Positions 1 through 8,598 are shown, counted from the first letter of the stretch. The stretch: DNA of 64,000 nt from Novosphingobium sp. Fuku2-ISO-50 (GCF_001519055.1 NZ_KQ954301.1:1-64000), one strand, 5' to 3'. Notes: generated by a model from the letters alone, not told the origin. Made by a program: numbers and translations.

Positions 1-267
1 CTTGAAGCCGAAATCGGGCGGTGTGGGGCGGCGGAAATCGGCAATGCCAGTGTCGCTGTACCCTATGTGAGCGCAATCGCCGCGGCGGTCGCGATCGCGC
101 GCGCTATCGCGATCTGCTCGGGCCAGCCGTGTAGCCCTGGCGAGGTTCAGAAGGTGTCGGCGAGCGAAAGGCGGGCGCCGGCGGCTTCCTGCCCCATTGA
201 GGCGCCAGGCGTCGGGCATGCCGGTCGGTCGCAGGGGCCGCACATCGCGACATCGCCAGCGCCATAA
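1..267 (+). pseudogene. possible 3' end of a ThiF/E1-like gene entering from the left
   Basis: An open frame runs from base 1 to a TAA at 265-267 and has no start inside the window. Its first 40 residues contain RCGAAEIG followed by VAVPYVSAIAAAVAIARA. This resembles the C-terminal helix of ThiF/E1-type adenylyltransferases, where a Cys-Gly pair is followed by a V-x-V-P-[FY]-V-[GS]-A helix. The remaining 45 residues (Pro/Ser/Arg rich) look like no protein family, so the gene may be frameshifted or truncated here. The family link is pattern recognition on one short stretch only; it could equally be chance open frame in GC-rich DNA. Confidence 0.25.
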
Positions 268-712
268 GCTGCAAGGTCAGCCTGGCGCCCTGCAGATCGC
301 CCGCCCCGAGCACATGACCCTCGCCGAAGCATTTGAACATCACGCTCCCCGGCAGCCAATTGCCACTCCCGCGCGGCCGGTTCAAACATCCTGCCGGGGG
401 GGGGGCGATTATCCACCCATCGGAAGCAACGAATTTTGCAGCCAAAGGCTCAACATTGGGTTGCGTTGTGGGTCGTGGCTGTTATCGAGTATTTTAGCGA
501 TTGCGCGGTGAAAAACACGATTGCAAATCAACCTCTTGGGCGTCCATGAGATCTCCTCTTCTGGCACCATTTCCTCTCCCGGCCTAAGGCCGGGAGCGTT
601 GGCAAACCCTCATGAAATCGTGACTTTTGGCGCTTGGCTGGGCCAAGGCATAAGGTCTTGTCTTCGCATTTCCAAGCGCCCTGTGCGCAGGGACCGCCGG
701 TCAGCGTAGAGG
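268..712. other. intergenic region without a supported gene
   Basis: No open frame here has a convincing start, ribosome binding site or family signature on either strand. It holds a perfect 9-bp inverted repeat (CTCCCGGCC at 576-584, GGCCGGGAG at 588-596, loop TAA) downstream of the diguanylate cyclase that ends at 713 on the minus strand. The hairpin has no T-run, so it is at best a weak terminator. The stretch from about 571 to 625 around it has the look of a dispersed intergenic repeat, which cannot be confirmed from one copy. Confidence 0.5.
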
Positions 713-2530
713 TCAGCCGTGTTCGATTTTGGCCGGGGGCAGCGAGACTTCGTGCTCGATCGCGGTGGAATGCGCCATGACGACGCGATTGCGGCCCTGA
801 TGCTTGGCGGCATAGAGCGCGGTGTCGGCGGCGCGGTAGAGCGTGGCGAATGTGTCGCCCGGGCTGGCCATGACCATGCCGATGCTGACCGTAACCGACA
901 CCCCGCCCAGACCATGGTCGCACGCTGCCAACGCCTGGCGCACGCTCTCGGCGAAGCTGTGCGCGGCAAAGCGACCCATTCCGGCGGCCAGAATCGCGAA
1001 TTCCTCACCACCCAGTCGGCCGATCACTTGCACCGGGGAATCCCAGCGCTGTAACCGCCGCGCAACGGCGATCAGCACGTCATCGCCCGCATCATGGCCA
1101 TAGCTGTCGTTGATCGATTTGAAACGGTCGATGTCGAGCAGCATCAGCGCGACGGTGTTGCCATCATCGTCCACGCCTCCCCCGGTGTTCGCGGTCAGCA
1201 ACGGCCCGATTCGTTCGATAAAGCCGCGCCGGTTGCTCAGCCCGGTCAGCGGGTCGCGCCGCGCCTGTTCCTGCGCGATCGCCTCGGCCGCGACCGCCTG
1301 ATCGCGCTCCTGCCGCAGCAGGGTAAAGCGCCGGGTCGCTGCAAGCGAGAGCCACACCGTCTGCCAGGCCGCCGACAGCAGCACGAGCATTTGCGGTCCG
1401 CCGCCCCACAGGACATCGCCCAGATCGAAAAAGCCCGACAGGCTCATCACCAGCAAAGGCACGAGCCAAGCCCCGGCAAACGCGCGCGCTGCCGCGCTGC
1501 CGCGCCGCCAGGCCACACCGAGCGAGGCGATGATCACCACGACCATGGCCATGACCAGCACGCCTTCGATATTCGCGACAAGCTCGATCGCGCCGCTGCG
1601 CATGAGCCCCAGCGGCACGCCGAGCGCACCGATAACCAGCGCCAGCCCCAGCCCGAGACGCCGCAGCCAGCGTGGCGTCTCGCCCGGCTCGATCGCGCTG
1701 ATCAGGCTCAGCGCAGTCAGCATCAGCATCGCGCATGCCAGAATGGTGCCGACTTGCGAGGACAGCGTGCCCGCCATGCCCGGCGCGACGAACAGATGAA
1801 GCTGGGACCAGATCGCGCCCCATAGCGCCATCGTCGCCGACCAGAGCCCCTGCAGCAGCGGGAACGTCCGCCGCACCGCCAGCCCAAGCATGAAATTGTA
1901 GACCGCGCCGATCACCAGCAGCATCAGCGCCGCACCGATCAGACTGGCCAGCGCGATCGTCTGCAGATCGGAAACCTCTGACCGTACCAGCCGGATTCGG
2001 AGCACTTCCGCGCTGGCCAACCGGTCAAAGCGCATGATCACCCCGGTCAGGCGGGCGTCGCGCAACGGCGCCTGAAAGCCGATCTGCCCGCCCAATCGCC
2101 AATGTCCGGCAAAATTTCCGCTATGCACGTCCTGCCAGGCGATCACCCCGTCGGCATAGCGAAAGCCGACCAGCAAGCGATCGAATCGCGAGGAATGGAC
2201 CATCAGCACCGGGGCCCGCCCGCCGCCCGACACCGCCCGCACGCCACCGAGCAACCACAGGCTGCCCTGCTGATAGCCTTCGGGGCTTCCTCCGCAGAAG
2301 AATCCGCCCGGCAAATCGTGATCGCGCGCCGACATGGGCAGCGCGGTCGAAGCATGACACAACCTGGCAAGCGGCAACCAGTCTCCGGCCGCCCCGTCAT
2401 CAGCCTGTGCCCCGGCAAACAGCGCGGGCACAATCAACAAAAGGCAGGCGATCATGACGCGCAATGCCTTGCCCGCCCGCATCGCCATCTGCGGCCAACT
2501 TGTCCGAAAGGGAAGATCTCTGCCGGTCAT
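713..2530 (-). CDS. membrane GGDEF diguanylate cyclase with 7TMR-DISM-like sensor
   Basis: Predicted to make cyclic di-GMP from two GTP in response to a signal sensed in the periplasm or membrane. An N-terminal signal/anchor helix (RVMIACLLLIVPALFAGA) is followed by about 160 periplasmic residues, then roughly seven hydrophobic segments (7TMR-DISM type) and a short linker. The C-terminal GGDEF domain opens with RRDPLTGLSNRRGF and carries LDIDRFKSINDSYGH and the active-site motif GRLGGEEFA. The RxxD inhibitory site that normally sits five residues before GGEEF is absent (SPVQ in that place), so product inhibition through that site is not expected. ATG at 2530 is chosen because AGGGG precedes it; an in-frame ATG at 2623 would add 31 residues unlike a signal peptide. 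It is the first of several minus-strand genes. Confidence 0.88.
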   Translation of the reverse strand: MTGRDLPFRTSWPQMAMRAGKALRVMIACLLLIVPALFAGAQADDGAAGDWLPLARLCHASTALPMSARDHDLPGGFFCGGSPEGYQQGSLWLLGGVRAVSGGGRAPVLMVHSSRFDRLLVGFRYADGVIAWQDVHSGNFAGHWRLGGQIGFQAPLRDARLTGVIMRFDRLASAEVLRIRLVRSEVSDLQTIALASLIGAALMLLVIGAVYNFMLGLAVRRTFPLLQGLWSATMALWGAIWSQLHLFVAPGMAGTLSSQVGTILACAMLMLTALSLISAIEPGETPRWLRRLGLGLALVIGALGVPLGLMRSGAIELVANIEGVLVMAMVVVIIASLGVAWRRGSAAARAFAGAWLVPLLVMSLSGFFDLGDVLWGGGPQMLVLLSAAWQTVWLSLAATRRFTLLRQERDQAVAAEAIAQEQARRDPLTGLSNRRGFIERIGPLLTANTGGGVDDDGNTVALMLLDIDRFKSINDSYGHDAGDDVLIAVARRLQRWDSPVQVIGRLGGEEFAILAAGMGRFAAHSFAESVRQALAACDHGLGGVSVTVSIGMVMASPGDTFATLYRAADTALYAAKHQGRNRVVMAHSTAIEHEVSLPPAKIEHG

Positions 2531-2676
2531 GAACCCCTGTCTGCCACAAATCCGTCTGCAAAAGCTTAAAGAGTCAAGCATGTTACGCGAATTGTGGAAA
2601 GTCCTGACGACGCGATGAGGCATGGCCTGGCGCGGGCTTGTTCAAGTCCGTCACGCGAATATCTTGAACCAGCCGC

Positions 2677-4044
2677 TCAGGCCTCGGCAAAAGGATCGCT
2701 TGTCTCGTCCGTTGCAACACGTCCCAGCCGGACAATACGAAAACGCCACCAGCACAGACCGGCGATCAGCCAAACGCCCCCAAGCACCAGCGCGGCATGA
2801 TTCATCCCCGACAGGATCGCAGCCACCACGCCGATTCCCAACACGGGCGAGACGACATGAAACAGGACATTGCGCCGCCCGCTCTTCGCAAAACGGACCA
2901 TCACGCAGACATGGATCAAGGCAAAGCCGAACAAGGCGCCGAAATTGACGAAGGCGGCCAATTGATCCATCGCATCGCGCAGCCATAGCGCCACCGCCAG
3001 CGATACCGCCGTCGATGCCAGCATCGCGACATGCGGCGTGTTGTGACGCGGATGGAGCCGGGCGAGCGCGCCGGGCAATTGCCGGTCGCGCCCCATGGCA
3101 TAGAGCACGCGCGCCACGCCGACCTGCATCGGCAGCGCATTGCTGAGCCCGACCAGAATCGCATAAGCCCAGGCGAGCCCGATCCCGGCCCAGACACCGC
3201 CCAATTGCCCGGCCAGTTCATAGGCGGCGGCATCGAGGCTGACGAAATGCGCCCCCTGCATCGCGTTGCCGAGAATCCACGCGGTCAGCACGAACAGCGT
3301 CGTCGCAAAGCCCAGCACCAGCAGAATCGCCCGCCCGAGCGTGCGTCCGCTGCGGTCGGCGGTATCTTCGGCCAGAGTCGAGACCGCATCGAACCCGAGA
3401 AACGACATGACGCAGATCGACGTACCCGCCAGCACCGCCGACAGGGCAAAAGGCGTCCTGTAAAACGGCGCGGGCCCCAGCCCCGCCGCGCCATGGGCGT
3501 GCCACAGGACATGGGCGGCAAGCCCCATCAGCGCGACCATCACCAGGATCTGCGCGATGACCGCGCCCGATGACACCCGCGTGGTCGAGCGCATGCCGAA
3601 CCAGTTGACCATCGTCGTAAAGACCGCCAGCAAAACGATCCAGACCGCGCGGTCGATGCCGGGCATGAGCTGCCCCAGCGCCACCGCCATGACGACATAG
3701 ACGAAAGCCGGGATCAAAAGATAATCGAGCAGGATCATCCACCCCGCCATAAACCCGACAAACGGCCCCAGCACGACCCGGGCAAAGCCATAGACCGACC
3801 CGGCGCTATGCACCTCGCGCACCATCGCGGCATAGCTGAACGCGGTAAACGCCATGCACAGCCCACCGAGCAGGTAGGCCAGCGCGATCATCCCGTGCGA
3901 CGCGCTCCACACCAGTCCGAGCGTCGACAGCGGCGCGATCGGCGCGATGTAGGCAAGCCCATAAGCCACAAGATCGGACAGCCGCAGTTGACGGCGAAAG
4001 CGTTCCTCGATCCCGGATACCCCTCCTGATCCAGGCCCGCTCAC
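2677..4044 (-). CDS. APC-superfamily permease, probable polyamine/amino acid importer
   Basis: A 455-residue inner-membrane transporter with about 12 hydrophobic helices. The N-terminal LRLSDLVAYGLAYIAPIAP segment is typical of amino acid-polyamine-organocation permeases of the PuuP/YbeC type. Its ATG overlaps the stop of the acetylpolyamine amidohydrolase gene upstream (shared ATGA at 4041-4044), which implies translational coupling. From that context I infer import of polyamines or acetylated polyamines, but the sequence alone does not fix the substrate. The next plus-strand-side neighbour, the diguanylate cyclase, ends the same minus-strand run but starts 147 bases downstream and is probably separate. 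Confidence 0.85.
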   Translation of the reverse strand: MSGPGSGGVSGIEERFRRQLRLSDLVAYGLAYIAPIAPLSTLGLVWSASHGMIALAYLLGGLCMAFTAFSYAAMVREVHSAGSVYGFARVVLGPFVGFMAGWMILLDYLLIPAFVYVVMAVALGQLMPGIDRAVWIVLLAVFTTMVNWFGMRSTTRVSSGAVIAQILVMVALMGLAAHVLWHAHGAAGLGPAPFYRTPFALSAVLAGTSICVMSFLGFDAVSTLAEDTADRSGRTLGRAILLVLGFATTLFVLTAWILGNAMQGAHFVSLDAAAYELAGQLGGVWAGIGLAWAYAILVGLSNALPMQVGVARVLYAMGRDRQLPGALARLHPRHNTPHVAMLASTAVSLAVALWLRDAMDQLAAFVNFGALFGFALIHVCVMVRFAKSGRRNVLFHVVSPVLGIGVVAAILSGMNHAALVLGGVWLIAGLCWWRFRIVRLGRVATDETSDPFAEA

Positions 4045-5069
4045 CCGGCAAAGCCGGTCAGAACCGCCGCGACATTGACGCCGATGTCGGCGACGGCATA
4101 GCCGCCCTCCATCACGAACAGCGTCGGCCGACCGAGACCGGCAATGCGTCGGCCGATCGCGGTAAAATCGGGGCCAAACAGCTTGAAATGGCTGATCGGG
4201 TCTTCGGCGAACGTATCGACGCCGAGCGAAACCACCACGCTGTCGGGGCCAAACGCGGCAATATCGGCAATCGCGGCATCGAGCGCGGCCAGATATTGCG
4301 CGCCGGTCGTGCCCCAGGGCAGCGGGAAATTGCGATTGGCGCCAAGCCCTTCGCCGGCGCCGCGTTCGTCCGCATGGCCGAGGAAAAACGGGTATTCCTG
4401 CTGCGGGTCGCCATGGAGCGAGGCAAAGAACACATCGCCCCGGTCATAGAAGATGCTCTGCGTCCCGTTGCCATGGTGATAATCGACATCGAGCACCGCC
4501 ACGCGCGCGGCGCCATGATCGCGCAGATATTGCGCGGCGATCGCGGCATTGTTGAGATAGCAGAAACCGCCCATCGCACGGGCCCCGGCATGGTGCCCCG
4601 GCGGGCGGCACAGGGCAAACGCGCTGTCCGCGCCCTCGACCAGATGCCGCGCGCCGGTCAGCGCGACATCGGCGCTCGATCGCACCGCCGTCCAGGTGCC
4701 GGCGGTAATCGGCACGGCCGCATCGATCGAATAGAACCCGAGCTTGCCGTCGATATGCGCAGGCGGCACATCGCGGCGCAGCCCTGCGGCGGGCCAGACA
4801 TAAGGCAGCGCATCGCCGGTCTCGCCCAGCGCCGCCCATTCGGCCCATGCGGCTTCGAGGAAGGCAACATAATCGTCGGCATGAACGCGGGTCAGCGCGG
4901 CGCGGTCGAACCGGTCCGGCGCCACCACATCCCCCAATCCGCACGCACGCACCCGATCAAGCACCTGATCGGCGCGCGCGGGCATTTCGAAACAGGGCAC
5001 CAACTGTCCGCGATAAAGCTCCGCCGCGCCATGATGCAGCCGATGGTCATCGCTATAGATCGTCCGCAT
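4041..5069 (-). CDS. acetylpolyamine amidohydrolase (class II HDAC-like deacetylase)
   Basis: Zn-dependent hydrolase expected to remove acetyl groups from N-acetylputrescine, -cadaverine or -spermidine in the cytoplasm. The 342-residue protein matches the Mycoplana ramosa-type acetylpolyamine amidohydrolase from end to end, starting MRTIYSDDHRLHHGAAELYRG. It keeps the histone-deacetylase motifs RPPGHHAG (tandem catalytic histidines), LDVDYHHGNGTQ (zinc ligands D and H), FFASLHGDP, GVDTFAEDPIS (third zinc ligand D) and the C-terminal EGGYA with the catalytic tyrosine. It overlaps the downstream permease start by 4 bases, so the two genes form an uptake-plus-deacetylation unit. A general histone-deacetylase-like role is less likely because of the family-specific N-terminus. 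Confidence 0.9.
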   Translation of the reverse strand: MRTIYSDDHRLHHGAAELYRGQLVPCFEMPARADQVLDRVRACGLGDVVAPDRFDRAALTRVHADDYVAFLEAAWAEWAALGETGDALPYVWPAAGLRRDVPPAHIDGKLGFYSIDAAVPITAGTWTAVRSSADVALTGARHLVEGADSAFALCRPPGHHAGARAMGGFCYLNNAAIAAQYLRDHGAARVAVLDVDYHHGNGTQSIFYDRGDVFFASLHGDPQQEYPFFLGHADERGAGEGLGANRNFPLPWGTTGAQYLAALDAAIADIAAFGPDSVVVSLGVDTFAEDPISHFKLFGPDFTAIGRRIAGLGRPTLFVMEGGYAVADIGVNVAAVLTGFAG

Positions 5070-5160
5070 CGCCCGTCCCGCCAGATCGTGATCACAGATT
5101 GTACGCGATCCTGCCTGCAGGCCCGCGGCAATTCAAGCGTCACGTCAAAAAGGGCGTGAT

Positions 5161-5925
5161 TCAGCGATAGCGGCCAAGTGCCTCTGCGCCGACGCCCTGC
5201 ATCTGGCGCACGCGACACGTAAGCCGCCCGCCAAGCAGCGTCAGCTCGTTGAACGAAGGCGGAGTGGTGCGCAGCCGTTGCGACAGCGTACCCGCGCCGA
5301 TCATCCGCACGGGGCCCGCCGGCGTCTCGCGCACGAGGTCAAAGGCATCATGAACATGCCCGGAAAGCACCGCCAAGACCCCGCGCCGCGCCAGTTCGGT
5401 CAGTGCAAGCGTACCGCCGCGCGTCAAGGCACGCCCGCGCGTGCCGACTTCGACGAGGGGATGATGGCACGTGACCAGCACCGGCGTGTCAAAGGGAATG
5501 GCATCAAGCGCGGCCATCGCGCGGCCCAGTGCCGCAGCGCCGGCGATGCCCCTCGACCAGTTCAGCCGCCATTGCGCCGCCGCCGTCGTCGGCAGCCGCA
5601 CGATCGCCAGACCATCGAGCCGCAGCGGTCGTTCGATGGTCGATTCGAGCGCGCGGAACCGGCGATAGGGATCGATGAGGCGTTCGAGCGGGTTGAAATA
5701 GGGCAGATCGTGGTTGCCCGGATCGATCTGCACCGGCACCCCGAGCGCGGCGATCCAGCGCGCCGCCGCGGCAAATTCGCGCGGCCGCGCGCGCATCGTG
5801 AAATCGCCGGTAATGATCACGCCGTCCGGCGCCTCATCACGCACCGCCTGCGCCACCCAATCGAGCGCGCGACGATCTTCAAGCCCGAAATGCAGGTCGC
5901 TGATATGGAACAGGCGGATCATCAC
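5161..5925 (-). CDS. calcineurin-like metallophosphoesterase
   Basis: Cytoplasmic binuclear-metal phosphoesterase of 254 residues. All five family motifs are visible in order: SDLHFG (residues ~9-14), TGDFT (~40), GNHDLP (~71), TCHHPL (~154) and SGHVHDAF (~192). This is the CpdA/YfcE-like single-domain size class, but nothing in the sequence decides between cyclic-nucleotide and other phosphoester substrates. It lies 91 bases upstream of the acetylpolyamine amidohydrolase on the same strand and could share its transcript. The start is one of two adjacent ATG codons (5925 or 5922). Confidence 0.85.
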   Translation of the reverse strand: MMIRLFHISDLHFGLEDRRALDWVAQAVRDEAPDGVIITGDFTMRARPREFAAAARWIAALGVPVQIDPGNHDLPYFNPLERLIDPYRRFRALESTIERPLRLDGLAIVRLPTTAAAQWRLNWSRGIAGAAALGRAMAALDAIPFDTPVLVTCHHPLVEVGTRGRALTRGGTLALTELARRGVLAVLSGHVHDAFDLVRETPAGPVRMIGAGTLSQRLRTTPPSFNELTLLGGRLTCRVRQMQGVGAEALGRYR

Positions 5926-6219
5926 CGCCTTTTCGCCGCCCCGCGGGGAAGGTCAAGCGCCATGCGACGATCGCAACACATGCCGTTCGCCGATCCCCGG
6001 CAACGGTTGGTCCGCCCATCGGCACGCCGACCACGCCGGTCGAGCCCATGATGAAACGGCATCCGCGCCCGCCTACACGATGATCGAGCGGCAACGGCGG
6101 CACCCCTCCCCCCGGATACCTGGGATGCCCACGACCGCGACCGGCGGGGTGCGTTGGAGGCGTGCCCCGCCGGTTCCCCCTGTCTGGCAACAATCCCAAC
6201 CCCCCGAAGGAATTCCGCG

Positions 6220-6564
6220 ATGATGCATCGTTCTGCATGGCACCCGGTCATGCTTGCCGGATTGGCGCTGATTCCCGCGCTGACCCTTTCCGCAGCCCCC
6301 GCGCTGGCGCAAGGCGCTGACGAAGAGGCCGATGTGCCCCGCCTGGCGGTCGGTTATGGCGATCTCGACTTGTCCACGGCAAAGGGCCGCGCCCGGCTGG
6401 ATCTCCGGCTGAAACGCGCCGCCGCAGATGTCTGTAGTCGCAATGACAGTGATCGCCTGCTGCTGGACCACCAGGCCGTGCGGCATTGCACCGAAACGGC
6501 GCTGAGCCACGCGCGCACCGTCATGGCGGCCCGGCTCAATACCCGAATGGTCGACAATCGCTAA
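6220..6564 (+). CDS. UrcA-family secreted protein
   Basis: Small exported protein of 114 residues, a family common in sphingomonads and Caulobacterales whose function is unknown. A signal peptide (LAGLALIPALTLSAAPALAQ) is followed by the UrcA core VAVGY-like sequence (LAVGYGDLDLSTAKGRARLDLRL). Two cysteines (DVCSRN and RHCTET) probably form a disulfide. ATG at 6220 is chosen because GAAGGA precedes it by about 9 bases; an upstream in-frame start at 6154 lacks a binding site. The TAA stop sits in the first unit of a 14-bp tandem repeat shared with the convergent HxlR gene. Confidence 0.8.
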   Translation: MMHRSAWHPVMLAGLALIPALTLSAAPALAQGADEEADVPRLAVGYGDLDLSTAKGRARLDLRLKRAAADVCSRNDSDRLLLDHQAVRHCTETALSHARTVMAARLNTRMVDNR

Positions 6565-6630
6565 AATCCGGGCGCTAAAATCCGGGCGCCAAAATCTAAA
6601 CGCCAAAATCTAAACGCCAAAATCTAAACG
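6561..6630. repeat. five tandem 14-bp repeats spanning two convergent stop codons
   Basis: Two units of CTAAAATCCGGGCG (6561-6588) are followed by three of CCAAAATCTAAACG (6589-6630). The first unit supplies the TAA of the UrcA gene and the last supplies the TAG of the minus-strand HxlR gene, so both reading frames end inside the array. The unit length is not a multiple of three, and the units hold further stop codons in several frames. The array probably grew by replication slippage; a role as a transcription stop is possible but no hairpin is evident. Confidence 0.9.
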
Positions 6631-7118
6631 GCGGCCCGCAGCGGCGTTTCAACCTGATCCTCGGCAAGATCGGAGCGTTCGCGCCAGATCAGTTCGCCGG
6701 GCCGGACGATCCGGTCATCGTGCGCACGAATGGTGATCTGCGAAATCGGCAACCCGTCGCGCGCATCGCACAGCACCGGATTGCACGGCACGCCCAGCGC
6801 CCATTTTTCGCCCCACTGGCGCAAGGCGAGCATCGCGGGAAGCAGATCATGCCCCTTTGATGTCAGGCAATATTCGATGCGCCGCCGATCCTCGGAGCAA
6901 TGGTCCCGCTTCAAGATGCCCGCTTCGACCAGCCGCGCGAGGCGGTTGGACAAGATGTTGCGGGCAATGCCGAGTTGCTCGAGGAATTCCTCGAAATGGC
7001 ACACGCCATTGAATGCCGCGCGCAAGATCATGAACGACCAGCGTTCGCCCATGACTTCGAGCGCAAGCGGCAACCCGCAACTGGCGGTACAGGACAAGGG
7101 TTCGCGCAATTTATCCAT
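6624..7118 (-). CDS. HxlR-family winged-helix transcriptional regulator
   Basis: Predicted DNA-binding repressor or redox sensor of 164 residues. The winged-helix core has the HxlR pattern: C followed by P-LALEVMGERWSFMILR, then FEEFLEQLGIARNILSNRLARLVEAGIL (recognition helix) and a wing (LTSKGHDLLPAM). The N-terminal CTASCGLPL holds the cysteine typical of redox-sensing HxlR members. ATG at 7118 (MDKLREP) or at 7130 are both possible. It is divergent from the secreted-protein gene at 7413, and the space between contains repeated GCAAC/GTTGC half-sites, a plausible operator for this regulator. Confidence 0.85.
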   Translation of the reverse strand: MDKLREPLSCTASCGLPLALEVMGERWSFMILRAAFNGVCHFEEFLEQLGIARNILSNRLARLVEAGILKRDHCSEDRRRIEYCLTSKGHDLLPAMLALRQWGEKWALGVPCNPVLCDARDGLPISQITIRAHDDRIVRPGELIWRERSDLAEDQVETPLRAAV

Positions 7119-7165
7119 ACAGGTGCGCATAGACCAGATCTGTCACGATTATAAGGTCTGCCATC

Positions 7166-7218
7166 GCAACCTTTTTGCAACAATGTGACGCGCCGGTATC
7201 AGTTGCAATCAGCAACTG
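7166..7218. promoter_or_regulatory. candidate operator with GTTGC/GCAAC half-sites
   Basis: A perfect 7-bp inverted repeat, CAGTTGC (7200-7206) and GCAACTG (7212-7218) with spacer AATCA, is preceded by two direct GCAAC copies at 7166-7170 and 7177-7181. It lies in the divergent promoter region just upstream of the HxlR gene. HxlR regulators bind short inverted repeats in such positions, so autoregulation is a reasonable inference. It has not been tested against other sites. Confidence 0.4.
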
Positions 7219-7335
7219 GCCTTGATAGGTTCGCGTTTGAAACCGATTCTTTTTCCCCACGTCCTTCCGGTCCCCTTCTCTCCAGCGGTCGGCCCCAGCC
7301 TTTCCACCCTTGCGGGCAAACCCTGGCACCTCGCG

Positions 7336-7381
7336 CCCCGGATGATCCCCGAATGAACCGGGGCTCATCCGGGGCCCTTTT
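7336..7381 (+). terminator. nested hairpin followed by TTTT
   Basis: Outer arms CCCCGGATGA (7336-7345) and TCATCCGGGG (7365-7374) enclose a second hairpin, CCCCG (7347-7351) with CGGGG (7359-7363). A short T-run follows at 7378-7381, so the polarity fits plus-strand termination. No plus-strand gene ends upstream, so it may attenuate a transcript reading into the gene at 7413 rather than end one. Confidence 0.4.
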
Positions 7382-7412
7382 CGTTGGGGCTGGGCGCGCC
7401 TATGGCCTCGCC

Positions 7413-8060
7413 ATGGTGCCCCTCTTCCGCTTCGCCCTGCCTGTCATCGCCGGCCTTGCGCTCGGCGCCGCGACGCAACCCGCCCACCTTGCCGGCACCG
7501 CCCCGGATCTGATCCGGCTGACCGAGCGCCATCGCCACGACTTGCGCTGCGCGGCGGCCTTTGCCGTCGTCGCCGCCGGGCAGGCGCGCGGCGATGCGGC
7601 CGCGCTGGCGCTGCCCCCGCTCGGCATTCGCGGTCGATCCTATCTCGGTCTGGTCGGCGAACGCGTCGCGGCCGAAACCGGGCTGTCGGGCGAGACGGTC
7701 CGCGATTTGCTTGCCGACGCGGCGCAGCGCCTGGGGCCTCAGGGCGCGCCGATTGCCGCCGGGCAATGCCTTGGCGAACTCGATGCCGCAGTGCCGCCCC
7801 GCCCCGCGCCCGACGCGGTCGACTGCCTGGCCATTCTCGGCACGTATGCCGAAGCGATCGACGCGCGCGAGCCCGGCTCTGCGCTGGCTGCGACTTTGCA
7901 CAGCGAAGCCGCGGCCCTGATGCCCCCGACGCATGACCCGGCCACGGATCGCGCGATCGACCGCGCAAGGGCCCGCGTGCGCGAAGCCCTGACCGGCGGC
8001 CCGGCCAGCGTCGATGCCGATGATTACGCCGCATGCCGCCGCCTGGCGCATCACGGTTGA
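7413..8060 (+). CDS. secreted protein of unknown function
   Basis: I do not recognise a family. The product, 215 residues if it starts at ATG 7413, begins with a clear signal peptide (MVPLFRFALPVIAGLALGAA) and has no further membrane segment. The mature part is Ala/Arg-rich, probably helical, and carries four cysteines (in LRCAAAF, GQCLGEL, VDCLAIL and YAACRRL) that could form two disulfides in the periplasm. No good ribosome binding site precedes 7413, but longer in-frame starts add residues that do not look like protein. It lies 51 bases upstream of msrB and may be co-transcribed with it. Confidence 0.6.
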   Translation: MVPLFRFALPVIAGLALGAATQPAHLAGTAPDLIRLTERHRHDLRCAAAFAVVAAGQARGDAAALALPPLGIRGRSYLGLVGERVAAETGLSGETVRDLLADAAQRLGPQGAPIAAGQCLGELDAAVPPRPAPDAVDCLAILGTYAEAIDAREPGSALAATLHSEAAALMPPTHDPATDRAIDRARARVREALTGGPASVDADDYAACRRLAHHG

Positions 8061-8111
8061 ACCAGACGCCTGGCCACCCCAGATATGCCCCGCGCCAAGG
8101 AGATCCCGACC

Positions 8112-8510
8112 ATGCCGGACAAGCTTACCCTGACCGACGCCGAATGGCGCGAACGCCTGACCCCCGAACAGTACCAGATCCTGCGCCAGGCGGGGACGGA
8201 GCGCGCCTTTACCGGCAAATACGATCGCAACAAGGCGCCGGGTGAATACTTTTGCGCAGGCTGTGGCGCGCCGCTGTTCTCCTCCGAAGCGAAGTTCGAC
8301 AGCGGTTGCGGCTGGCCCAGCTTTACCGCGCCCGCAGAGCCCGAAGCGCTGGAAGAACTGCGCGACGCCTCGCACGGCATGATTCGCACCGAAGTGCGCT
8401 GCGCCCGCTGCGACGGGCATCTGGGCCATGTCTTTCCCGATGGCCCCGCACCGACCGGGCTGCGATATTGCATGAACAGCGCCGCGCTGGACTTCGAACC
8501 AAAGGATTGA
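8112..8510 (+). CDS. msrB: peptide-methionine (R)-S-oxide reductase
   Basis: Repairs oxidised proteins by reducing methionine-R-sulfoxide with thioredoxin in the cytoplasm. The 132-residue protein has the two CxxC zinc pairs of MsrB (FCAGCGAPLF and RCARCDGHLGHVF), the GCGWPSF motif and the catalytic cysteine in LRYCMNSAAL. The start at 8112 is supported by AAGGAG at 8097-8102; an upstream in-frame ATG at 8085 would place this binding site inside the gene. No msrA lies next to it. Confidence 0.95.
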   Translation: MPDKLTLTDAEWRERLTPEQYQILRQAGTERAFTGKYDRNKAPGEYFCAGCGAPLFSSEAKFDSGCGWPSFTAPAEPEALEELRDASHGMIRTEVRCARCDGHLGHVFPDGPAPTGLRYCMNSAALDFEPKD

Positions 8511-8598
8511 CGGGGTTTTCCCACGTATTTCCTGCCGCACGCATGGCGCACGGTGTTAACGCTACGTTCCACTTCGCTTATGCATGGGGCACATTCAT

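Noticed and set aside
521..709. 62-codon plus-strand open frame near the left end
   Set aside because: It crosses a hairpin repeat, has no binding site or family signature, and looks like translated intergenic repeat.
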